Shown piece by piece: positions 33,122 through 41,367 of a stretch of DNA of 64,000 nucleotides. Position 1 is the first letter of the stretch, and each line of letters starts with the position of its first letter. Origin of the DNA: Salinicoccus luteus DSM 17002 (GTDB lineage: Bacteria; Bacillota; Bacilli; Staphylococcales; Salinicoccaceae). The notes under the pieces were generated by a model. The model searched no databases. It had not been told where the DNA came from and saw only the letters and a program-made list of their open reading frames with translations. Both the position numbers and the translations under genes were made by a program. The stretch spans positions 218,544 to 282,543 of the forward strand of contig NZ_KL544008.1 in the NCBI RefSeq assembly GCF_000712035.1, in the 5' to 3' direction.

Positions 33122-34609
33122 TTATTGGGGAATATGCGGAAGGTCTTTTGTCTTCGGCACGTTGATGGAATGGGAGTCCACGTATTCAAGCATGCCTTCC
33201 TCACCGTATTCGCGGCCGATGCCGGACTGTTTGACACCGCCGAATGGATAGCGGATGTCGAGTCCCTGGATCGCTGCAGTGTTGACCATCGTCACACCGG
33301 CTTCGATGCGTTTCGAAACTTCGATCGCGTGCTCTTCCTCGCCCCATACGGAACTTGTCAGTCCAAGTTCGCTGTCGTTGGCGAGTTCGACCGCATGGTC
33401 ATCGTCCTTGAATTTCAGGATTGGTACCGCCGGACCGAACTGTTCCTCGGCCACGATGCGTGCATCATAGTCGGCGCCGAGCACGACCGTCGGATACATG
33501 AAGTAGCCTTTGTTGAAGAATTCCTCGTCTGCAACATTGCCGACTTCCCTGATGTCATAGCCGTTCTGTCTGGAGTCCTCAATGAGCTCCTGTACGAATT
33601 CAAGCTGGGCCTTGTTGTTGACCGGGCCGACCGTTGTCTCTTCAAGTGTCGGGTCGCCGATTCTGAGCCATTTATTCGCCGCTTCCATATATTTCTCGAC
33701 AAACTGGTCATAGATGGATTCATGCACATACATGCGTTTTGCGATCATGCAGATCTGTCCACCCGTCAGGAAGTTGGAGATGACGACACGGCGCATGGCC
33801 GCTTCATCATTCACATCGAAATCGTCCAGGAAGATGGCCGGATCGTTGCCGCCGAGTTCGAGCGTCACGTTCTTGATCGTATCTGCTGCGGCCTTCATGA
33901 TGTGGCGGCCCGTATTCGTACCGCCGGTGAAGGCGATTTTGCGCACTTTATCGTTGGAAGTGAGCTCAATGCCGACATTCGCGTCACCGTTGACGATGTT
34001 GAGGACGCCTGCAGGGAATTCCTCTGCTATGAGCTGCGTCACCAACGTCACTGTAAGCGGCGCCATAGGACTCGGCTTCAATACCATCGTATTGCCGGCG
34101 AGCAGTGCCGGTGCAATCTTCTCTGTGGAAAGTGCCAATGGATAGTTCCACGGGCTGATTGCGGATACCACACCAATCGGATCATGGCGCAGGATGTTTT
34201 TGCCGCGCTCGTCTTCGTTGACATCTTCACTATAGACGCGTTCTGCGTTCTCCACTGCGTATTCCATGAACATGAGGGAGACCGTCATTTCACCTTCTGC
34301 GTCGTAAATCGGCTTGCCGTGCTCACGGGAAAGCAGCTTGATGAGGTCCTCCTGGTTTTCTTTTACCTTCTGGATCCCCTTCTGCATGCGTGCGATGCGG
34401 TCCTTCATTTCCGAATGCTTCCAGGATTTGAACGCCTCGTCTGCAGAATTAATCGCTTCTTGTGCCTCTTCTACTGTATTTTGCGGCCAATAGCCTGCCG
34501 TCTCGTCCGGTTTCGCCGGATTCTCACGGGGTTCGTGACTCTGTGCCTCGACTATTTCACCGTTGATATATGCATTCACTGTCAGTGGTGTCTCAAGTTT
34601 AAGTGCCAA
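33122..34609 (-). CDS. Aldehyde dehydrogenase family protein (SSADH/lactaldehyde-like)
   Basis: The 495-aa protein has the aldehyde-dehydrogenase motifs: SPWNYPLALSTEKIAPALLAG, the catalytic Glu in VTLELGGNDPAIF and the nucleophile Cys287 in GGQICMIAKRMYV. The sequence before the Cys differs from the ALDH at 17160, so they are distant paralogues. It oxidises an aldehyde with NAD(P); the GQICM type is common in succinate-semialdehyde or lactaldehyde dehydrogenase-like enzymes, but the substrate is open. ATG after AAGGAGGCAATCAC. Single gene with its own terminator. Confidence 0.9.
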   Translation of the reverse strand: MALKLETPLTVNAYINGEIVEAQSHEPRENPAKPDETAGYWPQNTVEEAQEAINSADEAFKSWKHSEMKDRIARMQKGIQKVKENQEDLIKLLSREHGKPIYDAEGEMTVSLMFMEYAVENAERVYSEDVNEDERGKNILRHDPIGVVSAISPWNYPLALSTEKIAPALLAGNTMVLKPSPMAPLTVTLVTQLIAEEFPAGVLNIVNGDANVGIELTSNDKVRKIAFTGGTNTGRHIMKAAADTIKNVTLELGGNDPAIFLDDFDVNDEAAMRRVVISNFLTGGQICMIAKRMYVHESIYDQFVEKYMEAANKWLRIGDPTLEETTVGPVNNKAQLEFVQELIEDSRQNGYDIREVGNVADEEFFNKGYFMYPTVVLGADYDARIVAEEQFGPAVPILKFKDDDHAVELANDSELGLTSSVWGEEEHAIEVSKRIEAGVTMVNTAAIQGLDIRYPFGGVKQSGIGREYGEEGMLEYVDSHSINVPKTKDLPHIPQ

Positions 34610-34792
34610 TGTGATTGCCTCCTTATATTACTGATTATCCATTATCTTAATTTCCCGAGAGGGCAGGGGACGAAACATATCGGTTGGACGCTGGCTTCAT
34701 AGGCAAAGTCCGCATCCATTTCTATTTTATGGTATATTTATAGTGTAAAAACGCTCTTTATTTACGCATCCTAATCGCAAAGGGGAATTGCC

Positions 34793-35224
34793 ATGAACAG
34801 GATCAATCTGATTACGCTCGGTGTAAGGCATATTTCGGACGCAGTCGACTTCTATCGTAAGATGGGATTTGAGGCTTCCATCATGGGACATGAAGATGCG
34901 ATTGAAATCGTATTCTTCAGGATGAATGGATCGAAGCTCGCCCTCTATCCACTGGAGAAGCTGGCGGGGGAGACGGGGCTTGAAGCGGTTGACACGGAGG
35001 GACGGTTCAATGGCATTACACTTGCCTATAATGCAAAATCTAAAGCGGAAGTGGATCAGGTGCTGAAGCGGGCCGGAGAGCACGGCGGTGAGGTCATCAG
35101 TCCCCCGGCTCCTACCGAGTGGGGCGGCTACAGCGGCTATTTCGCGGATCTTGACGGCTACTGCTGGGAAGTGGCATATGGTGCGGACTGGGAATTCGAT
35201 GACAACGACATGCTGATCATATGA
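34793..35224 (+). CDS. VOC family protein
   Basis: This 143-aa protein has two beta-alpha-beta-beta-beta modules of the vicinal-oxygen-chelate (glyoxalase) superfamily: NLITLGVRHISDAVDFYRKMGF opens the first, and GGYSGYFADLDGYCWEVAY closes the second. The usual first metal His is replaced (ITLGV), so it may bind no metal or bind it differently. Function open. ATG after AAAGGGGAATTGCC. Confidence 0.85.
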   Translation: MNRINLITLGVRHISDAVDFYRKMGFEASIMGHEDAIEIVFFRMNGSKLALYPLEKLAGETGLEAVDTEGRFNGITLAYNAKSKAEVDQVLKRAGEHGGEVISPPAPTEWGGYSGYFADLDGYCWEVAYGADWEFDDNDMLII

Positions 35225-35227
35225 TAA

Positions 35228-35258
35228 GAAAAGGGACGCTCATGGAGCGTCCCTTTTC
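35228..35258. terminator. Bidirectional terminator between VOC gene and ykoF
   Basis: AAAAGGGACGCTC/GAGCGTCCCTTTT with an ATG loop; A/T runs on both sides suit both convergent genes. Confidence 0.9.
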
Positions 35259-35267
35259 ATTTCCAAT

Positions 35268-35855
35268 CTAATTATTCGACGGGCTGTTCGCTGAAATCGT
35301 GAATGTCATCGTCGTGTGGCTCACGGCTTCCTGCACTTTCGTGAACGATGACTCCATTGCATTGAAGATGTCTGCGGCTTCACCGTCGAGACGGGTGGCA
35401 TAATGGCTCGGACTGACCGTGACGCCCGCTTCCTTCGACAGGTCGATCTGCTCGTAGATGACGTCCATATAGCTGGTCGTATTCATCGGGTAGAGGGCGA
35501 ACTTGCATCCCGCCTTCTGCTGGATATCTACGGATGCCGCTTCATTCAGGCGTTCTGGGGACGCATCCATATGCGTGTCTCCTGAGCTATCACCCGGGCA
35601 GCCGATGGAGAACGTTCCGCTCATCTCCACATGTTTTCCGGTCTTTGCCGCCTGCAGATAGACCGCCTTCACCACATCGAAGACATGCTCAATCCGTCCG
35701 CGTACACACGTTGAAACATCATCCGTCTCCTTCCATATCTTCGATGTGTCGACCTGATCCAGCGCGCCGAGGATCACATCAGCGAAGTCGTCGCTCATCA
35801 CGCTCAAGTTGAACTGGCAGCCCGCAATCCGTTCTGTTCTGCATTCCTGTACCAT
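35268..35855 (-). CDS. ykoF: YkoF family thiamine/HMP-binding protein
   Basis: The 195-aa protein matches YkoF over its full length as two similar halves: ERIAGCQFNLSVMSDDF and KFALYPMNTTSYMDVIYEQID. TGKHVEMSGTFSIGCPGD and the end HTTMTFTISANSP are present. YkoF binds hydroxymethylpyrimidine or thiamine and accompanies the YkoEDC uptake transporter in Bacillus. That transporter is not next to it here. The ATG at 35855 is 8 bases after GGAGG. A TPP riboswitch with terminator lies directly upstream, which confirms the thiamine link. Confidence 0.9.
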   Translation of the reverse strand: MVQECRTERIAGCQFNLSVMSDDFADVILGALDQVDTSKIWKETDDVSTCVRGRIEHVFDVVKAVYLQAAKTGKHVEMSGTFSIGCPGDSSGDTHMDASPERLNEAASVDIQQKAGCKFALYPMNTTSYMDVIYEQIDLSKEAGVTVSPSHYATRLDGEAADIFNAMESSFTKVQEAVSHTTMTFTISANSPSNN

Positions 35856-35885
35856 ACATCGTACCTCCAATTATTTTTTGAAAAT

Positions 35886-35915
35886 GAAAAAGCTGCACTC
35901 CCGAGGGAATGCAGC
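35886..35915 (-). terminator. Riboswitch-controlled terminator before ykoF
   Basis: On the minus strand GCTGCATTCCC pairs with GGGAGTGCAGC, followed by TTTTTCATTTT. It lies between the TPP aptamer and the ykoF ribosome binding site. Confidence 0.85.
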
Positions 35916-35947
35916 GGATGTATGGCATGTGATGCATACAAGGCTGC

Positions 35948-36030
35948 ACTTCCCCACGCTGGTGTTATCCAGATCGGGTGGTAAGGGTCCGGTTTCTCCG
36001 TCTCAGCCTAAGGCGCCCCCAGTGCATCGG
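35948..36030 (-). promoter_or_regulatory. TPP riboswitch (THI box)
   Basis: The minus strand carries the conserved THI elements in order: GGGGGCGC near the 5' end, CTGAGA, ACCCTT, and CGATCTGGATAACACCAGCG followed by TGGGGAAG. They match the thi-box consensus. The downstream terminator hairpin implies transcriptional control: with thiamine pyrophosphate bound, ykoF is switched off. Confidence 0.93.
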
Positions 36031-36232
36031 TATGCAGTTTTTCATTTACATTTCCATGATAGCGTACGCGGAGCCGGCGTGTAAAGCACGGGCGTCCTTT
36101 GCGTCGAGAGACCTGCTGCCTCAGCCCTGGGATGTATATCCGATTTTGGAAGCGCTTGGATAGGCAGTGCTTTGGAGCAGAGGGAGTGCAAAGTGGTAGA
36201 ATAAAGGGGTGAGATTGGAAAGGAGGGAGGCT

Positions 36233-37156
36233 ATGGCCTACATCTCCCTTGTATTTCTGGATGTCATTCTGCCGATTCTGATTCTGCTCGGTGTCGGCGT
36301 CATCCTCCAGAAAAAGTTTGAATTCCGGCTGCGGCCGATTGCGAACCTCGTGACATACTGCTTCCTGCCGGCTGCGGTCTTTCTGAATATATATGAAGCG
36401 GACATCGACTTTGAACTGCTGGGGCAGCTCGCACTGTACCTGACGCTGTTCATTGCTTCGATGATCGTCGTCGGTGAACTATTCGTCCGGCTGCTCGGGC
36501 TGCGCGGCGGGGAACGGACGGCACTGAAGAACAGCGTGTCGCTGATGAACTCCGGCAACTATGGGCTGCCCGTCAGCCATCTTGTATTCAGCGCCAATCC
36601 GGTGGGTGTATCGGTGCAGATCATCGTGCTCGTCGTCCAGAATCTGCTGACATTCACGTACGGTCTGTACAATTTGCGTTCCAATGCGAAATCCGTCGTG
36701 GAACTCTTCCGCGAACTCCTCAGGCTGCCGATCATCTATGCACTGGTGGCCGCATTCATCCTGCAGGCGGCGACCATAGAACTGCCGAACTTCATCAGCG
36801 TGCCGGTCGAGCAGCTGGCCGGCGGGTTTGCAGCACTTGCGCTGCTCCTGCTCGGCATGCAGCTCGCTCAGATCGAGATCCGTTCGTTCCACAGGGTCAT
36901 CGCGTGGAGTGTACTCGGCCGGCTGGTCATCGGACCGGCTGTTGCCCTGGTGCTCATCTTCACACTCGGTATAGAAGGCGTCATCGCGCAATCGCTGTTC
37001 ATTGCGAGTGCATTCCCGACATCGCGGAATACTGCGACGCTCGCACTCGAATATGATGTGGAACCGGAACTTCATGCCCAGGTGGTGCTTTATTCCACAG
37101 TGCTCAGCAGCTTCACGGTGACATTCGTCATCTACCTGTCCATGCAGCTGTTCTAG
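36233..37156 (+). CDS. AEC family transporter
   Basis: The 307-aa protein has ten hydrophobic segments and the auxin-efflux-carrier pattern: an N-terminal VILPILILLGVGVILQKKF, a middle NSGNYGLPV motif, and the C-terminal FPTSRNTATLALEY. Bacterial AEC carriers move organic acids such as malate or malonate. The exact substrate is unknown. The ATG at 36233 follows AAGGAGGGAGGCT; the ATG at 36209 lacks a site. Confidence 0.88.
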   Translation: MAYISLVFLDVILPILILLGVGVILQKKFEFRLRPIANLVTYCFLPAAVFLNIYEADIDFELLGQLALYLTLFIASMIVVGELFVRLLGLRGGERTALKNSVSLMNSGNYGLPVSHLVFSANPVGVSVQIIVLVVQNLLTFTYGLYNLRSNAKSVVELFRELLRLPIIYALVAAFILQAATIELPNFISVPVEQLAGGFAALALLLLGMQLAQIEIRSFHRVIAWSVLGRLVIGPAVALVLIFTLGIEGVIAQSLFIASAFPTSRNTATLALEYDVEPELHAQVVLYSTVLSSFTVTFVIYLSMQLF

Positions 37157-37279
37157 GCGGACGGCATTCATCTCCCGAATCTTTCCCATCCGACCCAATT
37201 CAGACACATATGACGGGTTTCAGGTTCATGCATGTGAGGTATATGTATAGTGAATCAGCGATAGGCATCAAAGGAGAAA

Positions 37280-38023
37280 ATGATTTTGGATCTTAGAGAC
37301 AAAGTTGCGATTGTAACAGGTGGCGGATCAGGCATTGGTTTGGCTACAGCGAAAGCGTTCCTCGACAAAGGCGCGAAAGTCATTGTGGCTGATTACAATG
37401 AAGAGTCTGGCAGGAAGGCAGAAGAGAGCCTCAAACAGTACGGCGATGTCCTATTTGAGAAAGTGGACGTTTCCGTTGAAGAGGATGTCAAAAATATGGT
37501 TGCTCTCGCGGTTGAAAAGTTTGGACGGCTCGATGTCATGTTCAACAATGCCGGAATCGGTGTTCAGGGCGAGACGCACAAGCTTTCCTACGAAGACTAC
37601 CACAAAGTAATCAAAGTCAATCAGGACAGCGTGTTTTTCGGTTCAAAATACGCCATTCCTGAAATGCAGAAGGTTGGGGGCGGTGCAACCATCAATACAG
37701 CCTCCATCCTCGGCAGTGTCGGTGAACCGACAGCCTTCGCGTACAATGCGTCCAAAGGTGCTGTAAATCTGATGACGAAATCCGTCGCTTTACAATATGC
37801 CCAGGACAACATCCGTGTCAGTGCAGTGGCTCCCGGATATGTCGAGTCCGGAATGGTGAACAGGGAAGCGTTGGGAGATTATTATGAAACTCTCGTTGAC
37901 AAGCACCCAATCGACAGACTCGGTGAACCGGAAGAAATCGCACACGCGGTCGTATTCCTGGCAGAAAATGAATTCACTACAGGCACGACACTTCTCGTGG
38001 ACGGCGGCTACACAGCCCAGTAA
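37280..38023 (+). CDS. SDR family NAD(P)-dependent oxidoreductase
   Basis: The 247-aa classical short-chain dehydrogenase has the cofactor motif TGGGSGIG (near residues 14-21), NNAG (near 88), the catalytic Ser in NTASILGSVG and YNASK (near 155). The end TTLLVDGGYTAQ is typical. It reduces or oxidises an alcohol or ketone; glucose 1-dehydrogenase and 3-oxoacyl-ACP-reductase annotations are common for such proteins, but neither is proven. The ATG at 37280 is close to AAAGGAG; a TTG two codons later has better spacing and may be the true start. Confidence 0.88.
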   Translation: MILDLRDKVAIVTGGGSGIGLATAKAFLDKGAKVIVADYNEESGRKAEESLKQYGDVLFEKVDVSVEEDVKNMVALAVEKFGRLDVMFNNAGIGVQGETHKLSYEDYHKVIKVNQDSVFFGSKYAIPEMQKVGGGATINTASILGSVGEPTAFAYNASKGAVNLMTKSVALQYAQDNIRVSAVAPGYVESGMVNREALGDYYETLVDKHPIDRLGEPEEIAHAVVFLAENEFTTGTTLLVDGGYTAQ

Positions 38024-38038
38024 TGTAGTGGTCATGAG

Positions 38039-38067
38039 GCACCAGACCTTTTGGTCTGGTGTTTTTT
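38039..38067 (+). terminator. Terminator after the SDR gene
   Basis: ACCAGACC/GGTCTGGT with a TTTT loop and a GTTTTTTATG tail. Confidence 0.9.
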
Positions 38068-38109
38068 ATGCTTTTTTCAATTAATTTTTTGTCCTTTCTT
38101 TTTGTTGTA

Positions 38110-38403
38110 AAAAGAAGTCGTCAGACTGTAGACCTTGAAGATTCAAAGTTGGAGCTGCCGGTCGTCTATGATTTCGAAGCGGCTTCGCTGAAGCATGAGC
38201 AGGCGGAAACGGAAGCACCGCGAGAGAGTCAGAGCCATCGTGAAGGATGATGACATCGACACGGAGATGAAGACGAAGAGTGTCATGTCATGTCATGTGA
38301 TGCAGACTACTATTACCTCGTGAAAGAGCTTGTCGCCTACAACAACGGCGAGGAATGCTTCTCCAAGACATGGGAGAAGAAGATCAGAAGGCACTACACA
38401 TAG
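38110..38403 (+). pseudogene. Remnant of a CocE/NonD-like hydrolase C-terminus
   Basis: Pieces in different frames together resemble the end of CocE/NonD-type (X-Pro dipeptidyl-peptidase-like) hydrolases: KDDDIDTEMKTKSVMS, then DADYYYLVKELVAYNNGEE and FSKTWEKKIRRHYT with a stop at 38401. The last shift is at CATGT-CATGT-CATGT (38284-38298), where removing one 5-base unit joins the frames. Upstream stretches (LEDSKLELPVVYDFEA) are also frame-shifted and there is no start. The family assignment is by pattern of the end only. Confidence 0.5.
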
Positions 38404-38411
38404 ACTAAAGA

Positions 38412-38446
38412 ATAAGCCCCCGACACTGTCGGGGGCTTATTTTTAT
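38412..38446. terminator. Terminator between the pseudogene and the M24 peptidase
   Basis: AAGCCCCCGACA/TGTCGGGGGCTT with a very short loop and TATTTTTAT tail; it can also serve the minus-strand peptidase gene. Confidence 0.85.
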
Positions 38447-38450
38447 CTTC

Positions 38451-39566
38451 CTATTTGAGCTCAATACTTCTGAGTTTCCGTGGGTAGGAGGTCAGCACTT
38501 CCGGCTCACCGTCTTCGTTGATATACACCTCTTCTTCGATCCGGACGCCTCCGAACCCGGGGATGTAGATGCCCGGTTCTATCGTAAAGACCATGCCGGG
38601 CGCTGCGAGCTGTTCATTTTCGTGGTGGATGGAAGGGGCTTCATGCACTTCTATGCCGAGGCCATGTCCAACCCGGTTATTGAAGTATTCCCCGTATCCA
38701 GCGGATTCGATGACATCCCTGGCGGCGATATCGAATGATTTCAAAGGTATGCCGGCCCTGACAGCGTCGACGCCTGCCTGTGTCGACTTCTGCACCATTT
38801 CATAGATTTCCTTCTGCTTTTCGGTCGGCTCGCCGATGACGAAGGTGCGTGTGATGTCGGAGCAGTACCGCTCGTTTGTAATGACACCGAAATCAATCAG
38901 CAGAAAGTCCCCTTCCTGGAGTCTGCGTTCTCCCGGCTTGCCATGGGGCATGGCGGATTTCTCGCCTGAGAGCACCATGGTGGAAAATGAAGGGCCGGCT
39001 GCACCGTGCCGCTTCATCAGATACTCGAATTCGGCTGTGAGCGCCGCTTCCGTCATCCCTTCGTGGATGGTCGCAAGCCCTTCCTCAAGAACTGTCTCAA
39101 TGATGGCCACCGCCTGTCTGAGGCCCTCGACTTCCGATGGGGTCTTGAACGTGCGCATGTGGTTGAGTTCAGGGGTGATGTCCATGTATTCCGCATTGGG
39201 ACAGATGGATTTGAGGCCATTCTGGTGGCTGACCGTCATCACATCCATTTCGATGCCGATTTTTGAGATGTCTTCCTGCATCAACCCTTTGACGACATCA
39301 AAAGGATTCATTTCATCAGATATCGGATGGATGGCATCCACTTCTGCGGACGCCTTTGCCAGCTCTTCATCGAGGGCGGGGAGGAACAGTGCTGACTTCC
39401 TGTTTCCAGCGTCGATGACGAGTGACATGTAGCGTTCATGGGGGTCGGCGTAGAAGCCGGTGAGGTAGAAGATGTTTGTCGGATCGGTAATGAGCGCAAT
39501 ATCGAGTGTATCCGCTTCGAGCCGCTCCATCAGTGTCCGTTTTCTTTGACTGTAGTCGATTGGCAT
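38451..39566 (-). CDS. M24 family metallopeptidase (Xaa-Pro dipeptidase-like)
   Basis: The 371-aa protein has an N-terminal creatinase domain (~1-135) and a C-terminal pita-bread catalytic domain. All five metal ligands are present: Asp225 and Asp237 (LLIDFGV, CSDITRT), His301 (VGHGLGIEVHE), Glu330 (FTIEPGIY) and Glu344 (GGVRIEEEV). It should cleave dipeptides with proline in the second position in the cytoplasm, though related M24B aminopeptidases cannot be excluded. ATG after TAGGAGGGAATCAT. Confidence 0.9.
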   Translation of the reverse strand: MPIDYSQRKRTLMERLEADTLDIALITDPTNIFYLTGFYADPHERYMSLVIDAGNRKSALFLPALDEELAKASAEVDAIHPISDEMNPFDVVKGLMQEDISKIGIEMDVMTVSHQNGLKSICPNAEYMDITPELNHMRTFKTPSEVEGLRQAVAIIETVLEEGLATIHEGMTEAALTAEFEYLMKRHGAAGPSFSTMVLSGEKSAMPHGKPGERRLQEGDFLLIDFGVITNERYCSDITRTFVIGEPTEKQKEIYEMVQKSTQAGVDAVRAGIPLKSFDIAARDVIESAGYGEYFNNRVGHGLGIEVHEAPSIHHENEQLAAPGMVFTIEPGIYIPGFGGVRIEEEVYINEDGEPEVLTSYPRKLRSIELK

Positions 39567-39717
39567 ATGATTCCCTCCTATATGTATTCATTTCCCCAGT
39601 ATAGCATTCCCGCAGGACGACTTCTGCCTTGTGGAGATATTATATGGTGAGAAAAAAACCGGTACCAGGGACCGGTTTGAAATCAGAAATGGCATCAAGA
39701 ACTCCCACACCTGAAAT

Positions 39718-39951
39718 TTAGGATAGAATGAATCCGTCCAGTGAGACGTAAAGTACAAAAGCAAAAGCAAGGAGGGAAAAGACGCCAAATACTTTACGCC
39801 CCTTGAGGTACTCGTCGATTCCCATAGTCAGAAGGAGGAAAGACATGGTAAGGAGCATCCATGGCATCAATCCATAGTTGTCAGTGAACAGGCTATAGAG
39901 GGCCAGTCCAGCTGTTGCTGCAGCAAAAATAAGTCTAAGTACAAAGATCAA
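39718..39951 (-). CDS. DUF3953-like small membrane protein
   Basis: The 77-aa product has three hydrophobic helices and the spacing of DUF3953 proteins (LMPWMLLTMSFLLLTMGIDEYLKGRK, then FVLYVSLDGF). Function unknown. It starts at a TTG, 7 bases after GGAGGGA. It marks the left flank of the arabinose cluster. Confidence 0.7.
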   Translation of the reverse strand: MIFVLRLIFAAATAGLALYSLFTDNYGLMPWMLLTMSFLLLTMGIDEYLKGRKVFGVFSLLAFAFVLYVSLDGFILS

Positions 39952-40067
39952 ATAATCCCTCCAGTCTGCATTTTAAAAAGAGTGATATGTGATAGGTCTA
40001 CTGGTTTCAATGTAACATACACTAGAAGCAGATAGGCTTATTCTTGAAGCAATCTAAAAAATTTTTA

Positions 40068-40076
40068 TGATATACT
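40068..40076 (+). promoter_or_regulatory. Extended -10 element before araR
   Basis: TGATATACT has the TGN extension and a good -10 hexamer, 61 bases before the araR start. The -35 is weak. Confidence 0.4.
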
Positions 40077-40136
40077 CGTCTTAATATATAAAGTTGAAAT
40101 TTTAATAATATGCATACAGAAGTAGGGGATCGACCA

Positions 40137-41219
40137 ATGCAAATACCAAAATATCAGAAGATAGCCATAGCCATTAAAGATAAAATAATTGATGGAGAGT
40201 ACAGGGCTGGCACACTGCTGCCTACTGAGAAACAGCTGCAAGTCCAATACGATGTCAGCAGACACACAATAAGGCAAGCCATGGAAATCCTTGTGAATGA
40301 TGGATTCGCAGTGAAAAGGAAAGGTGCAGGTTCATATGTAAGTAATGCCTTTCTAAGCAAGAGCAGCCAAAAGCAAGTGAAAAAGATAGGGGTTATAGTT
40401 ACTTATCTTTCAGACTATATATTTCCAAGCATTATACGGGGAATAGAAACGGTCCTAAGGGAGAATGGATATTCGCTTATTCTTGCAAGTACGAATAATA
40501 ATCACGAAGAGGAACGGCGCTGCTTGGAGATGATGCTGGACCAAGAAGTGCAGGGGTTGATTATTGAGCCGACAAAAAGTAATACATTTAATCCGAATTT
40601 ATCATATTACTCCCTACTCAAGAAGAAAAAAATCCCTACGCTGATGATAAATGCAAGATATGAGGAACTCAATATTCCTTTCATAAGCATAGATGATACA
40701 AAATCAGGGTTTATAGCCACTGAATATCTTCTTGAGCACGGTCACCAGGATATTGCTCTCATTACTAAAATTGATGATCTTCAGGGAAAGCTGAGAATGA
40801 AAGGATATATCAAGGCATTTGAAGAACATGATACGGTCTTTAAGGGAGAATACATATATACATTTTCTACAGAGAGCCGTAATGCAGTAGTGAATCAGGT
40901 GGTGGAGCATATAGAAATGGGGACATTGGATGTTACTGCCATAGTGTGCTATAACGATGAAATAGCATATGACTTGAATAAAAAACTTAGAAATATTGAT
41001 TATAAGATACCGGAGGACATATCACTCATAGGAGAAGATAATTCCATATTGAGTCGCCTGGAAGATACTTTGTTAACAACGACTTCCCATCCCCAGGAGG
41101 ATCTTGGTATGAAGGCGGCAAACTGGATTGTAAAGGCAATTCAGGATGGCGTAGAGGGTGATTCAATAATTTTGGACACTTCTATCATAGAAAGAAATAG
41201 TGTGAAGGCTTTAAATTAA
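40137..41219 (+). CDS. araR: AraR, GntR/LacI-type arabinose repressor
   Basis: The 360-aa protein joins an N-terminal GntR winged helix (IDGEYRAGTLLPTEKQLQ, then SRHTIRQAMEILVNDGFAVK) to a LacI/PBP1-like effector domain (from ~75: KKIGVIVTYLSDYIFPSIIRGIE, end TTTSHPQEDLGMKAANWIV). This chimera is the mark of AraR, which represses arabinose genes until L-arabinose binds. The ATG at 40137 follows AGGGGATCGACC. Two AraR-type operators lie in the araB promoter immediately downstream. Confidence 0.93.
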   Translation: MQIPKYQKIAIAIKDKIIDGEYRAGTLLPTEKQLQVQYDVSRHTIRQAMEILVNDGFAVKRKGAGSYVSNAFLSKSSQKQVKKIGVIVTYLSDYIFPSIIRGIETVLRENGYSLILASTNNNHEEERRCLEMMLDQEVQGLIIEPTKSNTFNPNLSYYSLLKKKKIPTLMINARYEELNIPFISIDDTKSGFIATEYLLEHGHQDIALITKIDDLQGKLRMKGYIKAFEEHDTVFKGEYIYTFSTESRNAVVNQVVEHIEMGTLDVTAIVCYNDEIAYDLNKKLRNIDYKIPEDISLIGEDNSILSRLEDTLLTTTSHPQEDLGMKAANWIVKAIQDGVEGDSIILDTSIIERNSVKALN

Positions 41220-41223
41220 GCAT

Positions 41224-41271
41224 AAAAGAAATCCAAGTATGTGTGCTTGAACATACTTGGATTTCTTTTAT
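41224..41271 (+). terminator. Terminator after araR
   Basis: An 18-base-pair stem (AAAGAAATCCAAGTATGT and its complement) with an 8-base loop and a TTTTATA tail isolates araR from araB. Confidence 0.9.
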
Positions 41272-41275
41272 ATAA

Positions 41276-41291
41276 ATTTGTACGTATTAAT
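41276..41291 (+). promoter_or_regulatory. AraR operator O1
   Basis: ATTTGTACGTATTAAT matches the AraR consensus ATTTGTACGTACAAAT in all but a few bases of the right half. It lies just upstream of the araB -35. Confidence 0.75.
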
Positions 41292-41303
41292 TTTTAAAAT
41301 AGT

Positions 41304-41332
41304 TTGACATGTACGTATAAATAATCTAATAT
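41304..41332 (+). promoter_or_regulatory. araB promoter with overlapping AraR operator O2
   Basis: TTGACA (41304-41309), a 17-base spacer and TAATAT (41327-41332) form a strong promoter. The second operator ACATGTACGTATAAAT (41307-41322) covers the -35 and spacer. Its centre is 31 bases from that of O1, about three helix turns, which suits cooperative binding. Confidence 0.85.
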
Positions 41333-41338
41333 TCTTTT

Positions 41339-41352
41339 TGTAAGCGATTGCA
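41339..41352 (+). promoter_or_regulatory. cre site downstream of the araB promoter
   Basis: TGTAAGCGATTGCA fits the CcpA cre consensus at 13 of 14 positions, directly after the -10, where CcpA would act as a roadblock. Confidence 0.65.
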
Positions 41353-41367
41353 GGGGAGTGTAGATAA

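Noticed and set aside
33125-34702. Long plus-strand frame opposite the second aldehyde dehydrogenase
   Set aside because: It is the antisense shadow of a clear aldehyde dehydrogenase with all motifs on the minus strand, and it has no ribosome binding site.
38059-38250. 63-codon plus-strand frame after the SDR gene
   Set aside because: It starts inside the terminator T-run without a ribosome binding site and joins fragments of the frame-shifted hydrolase remnant.
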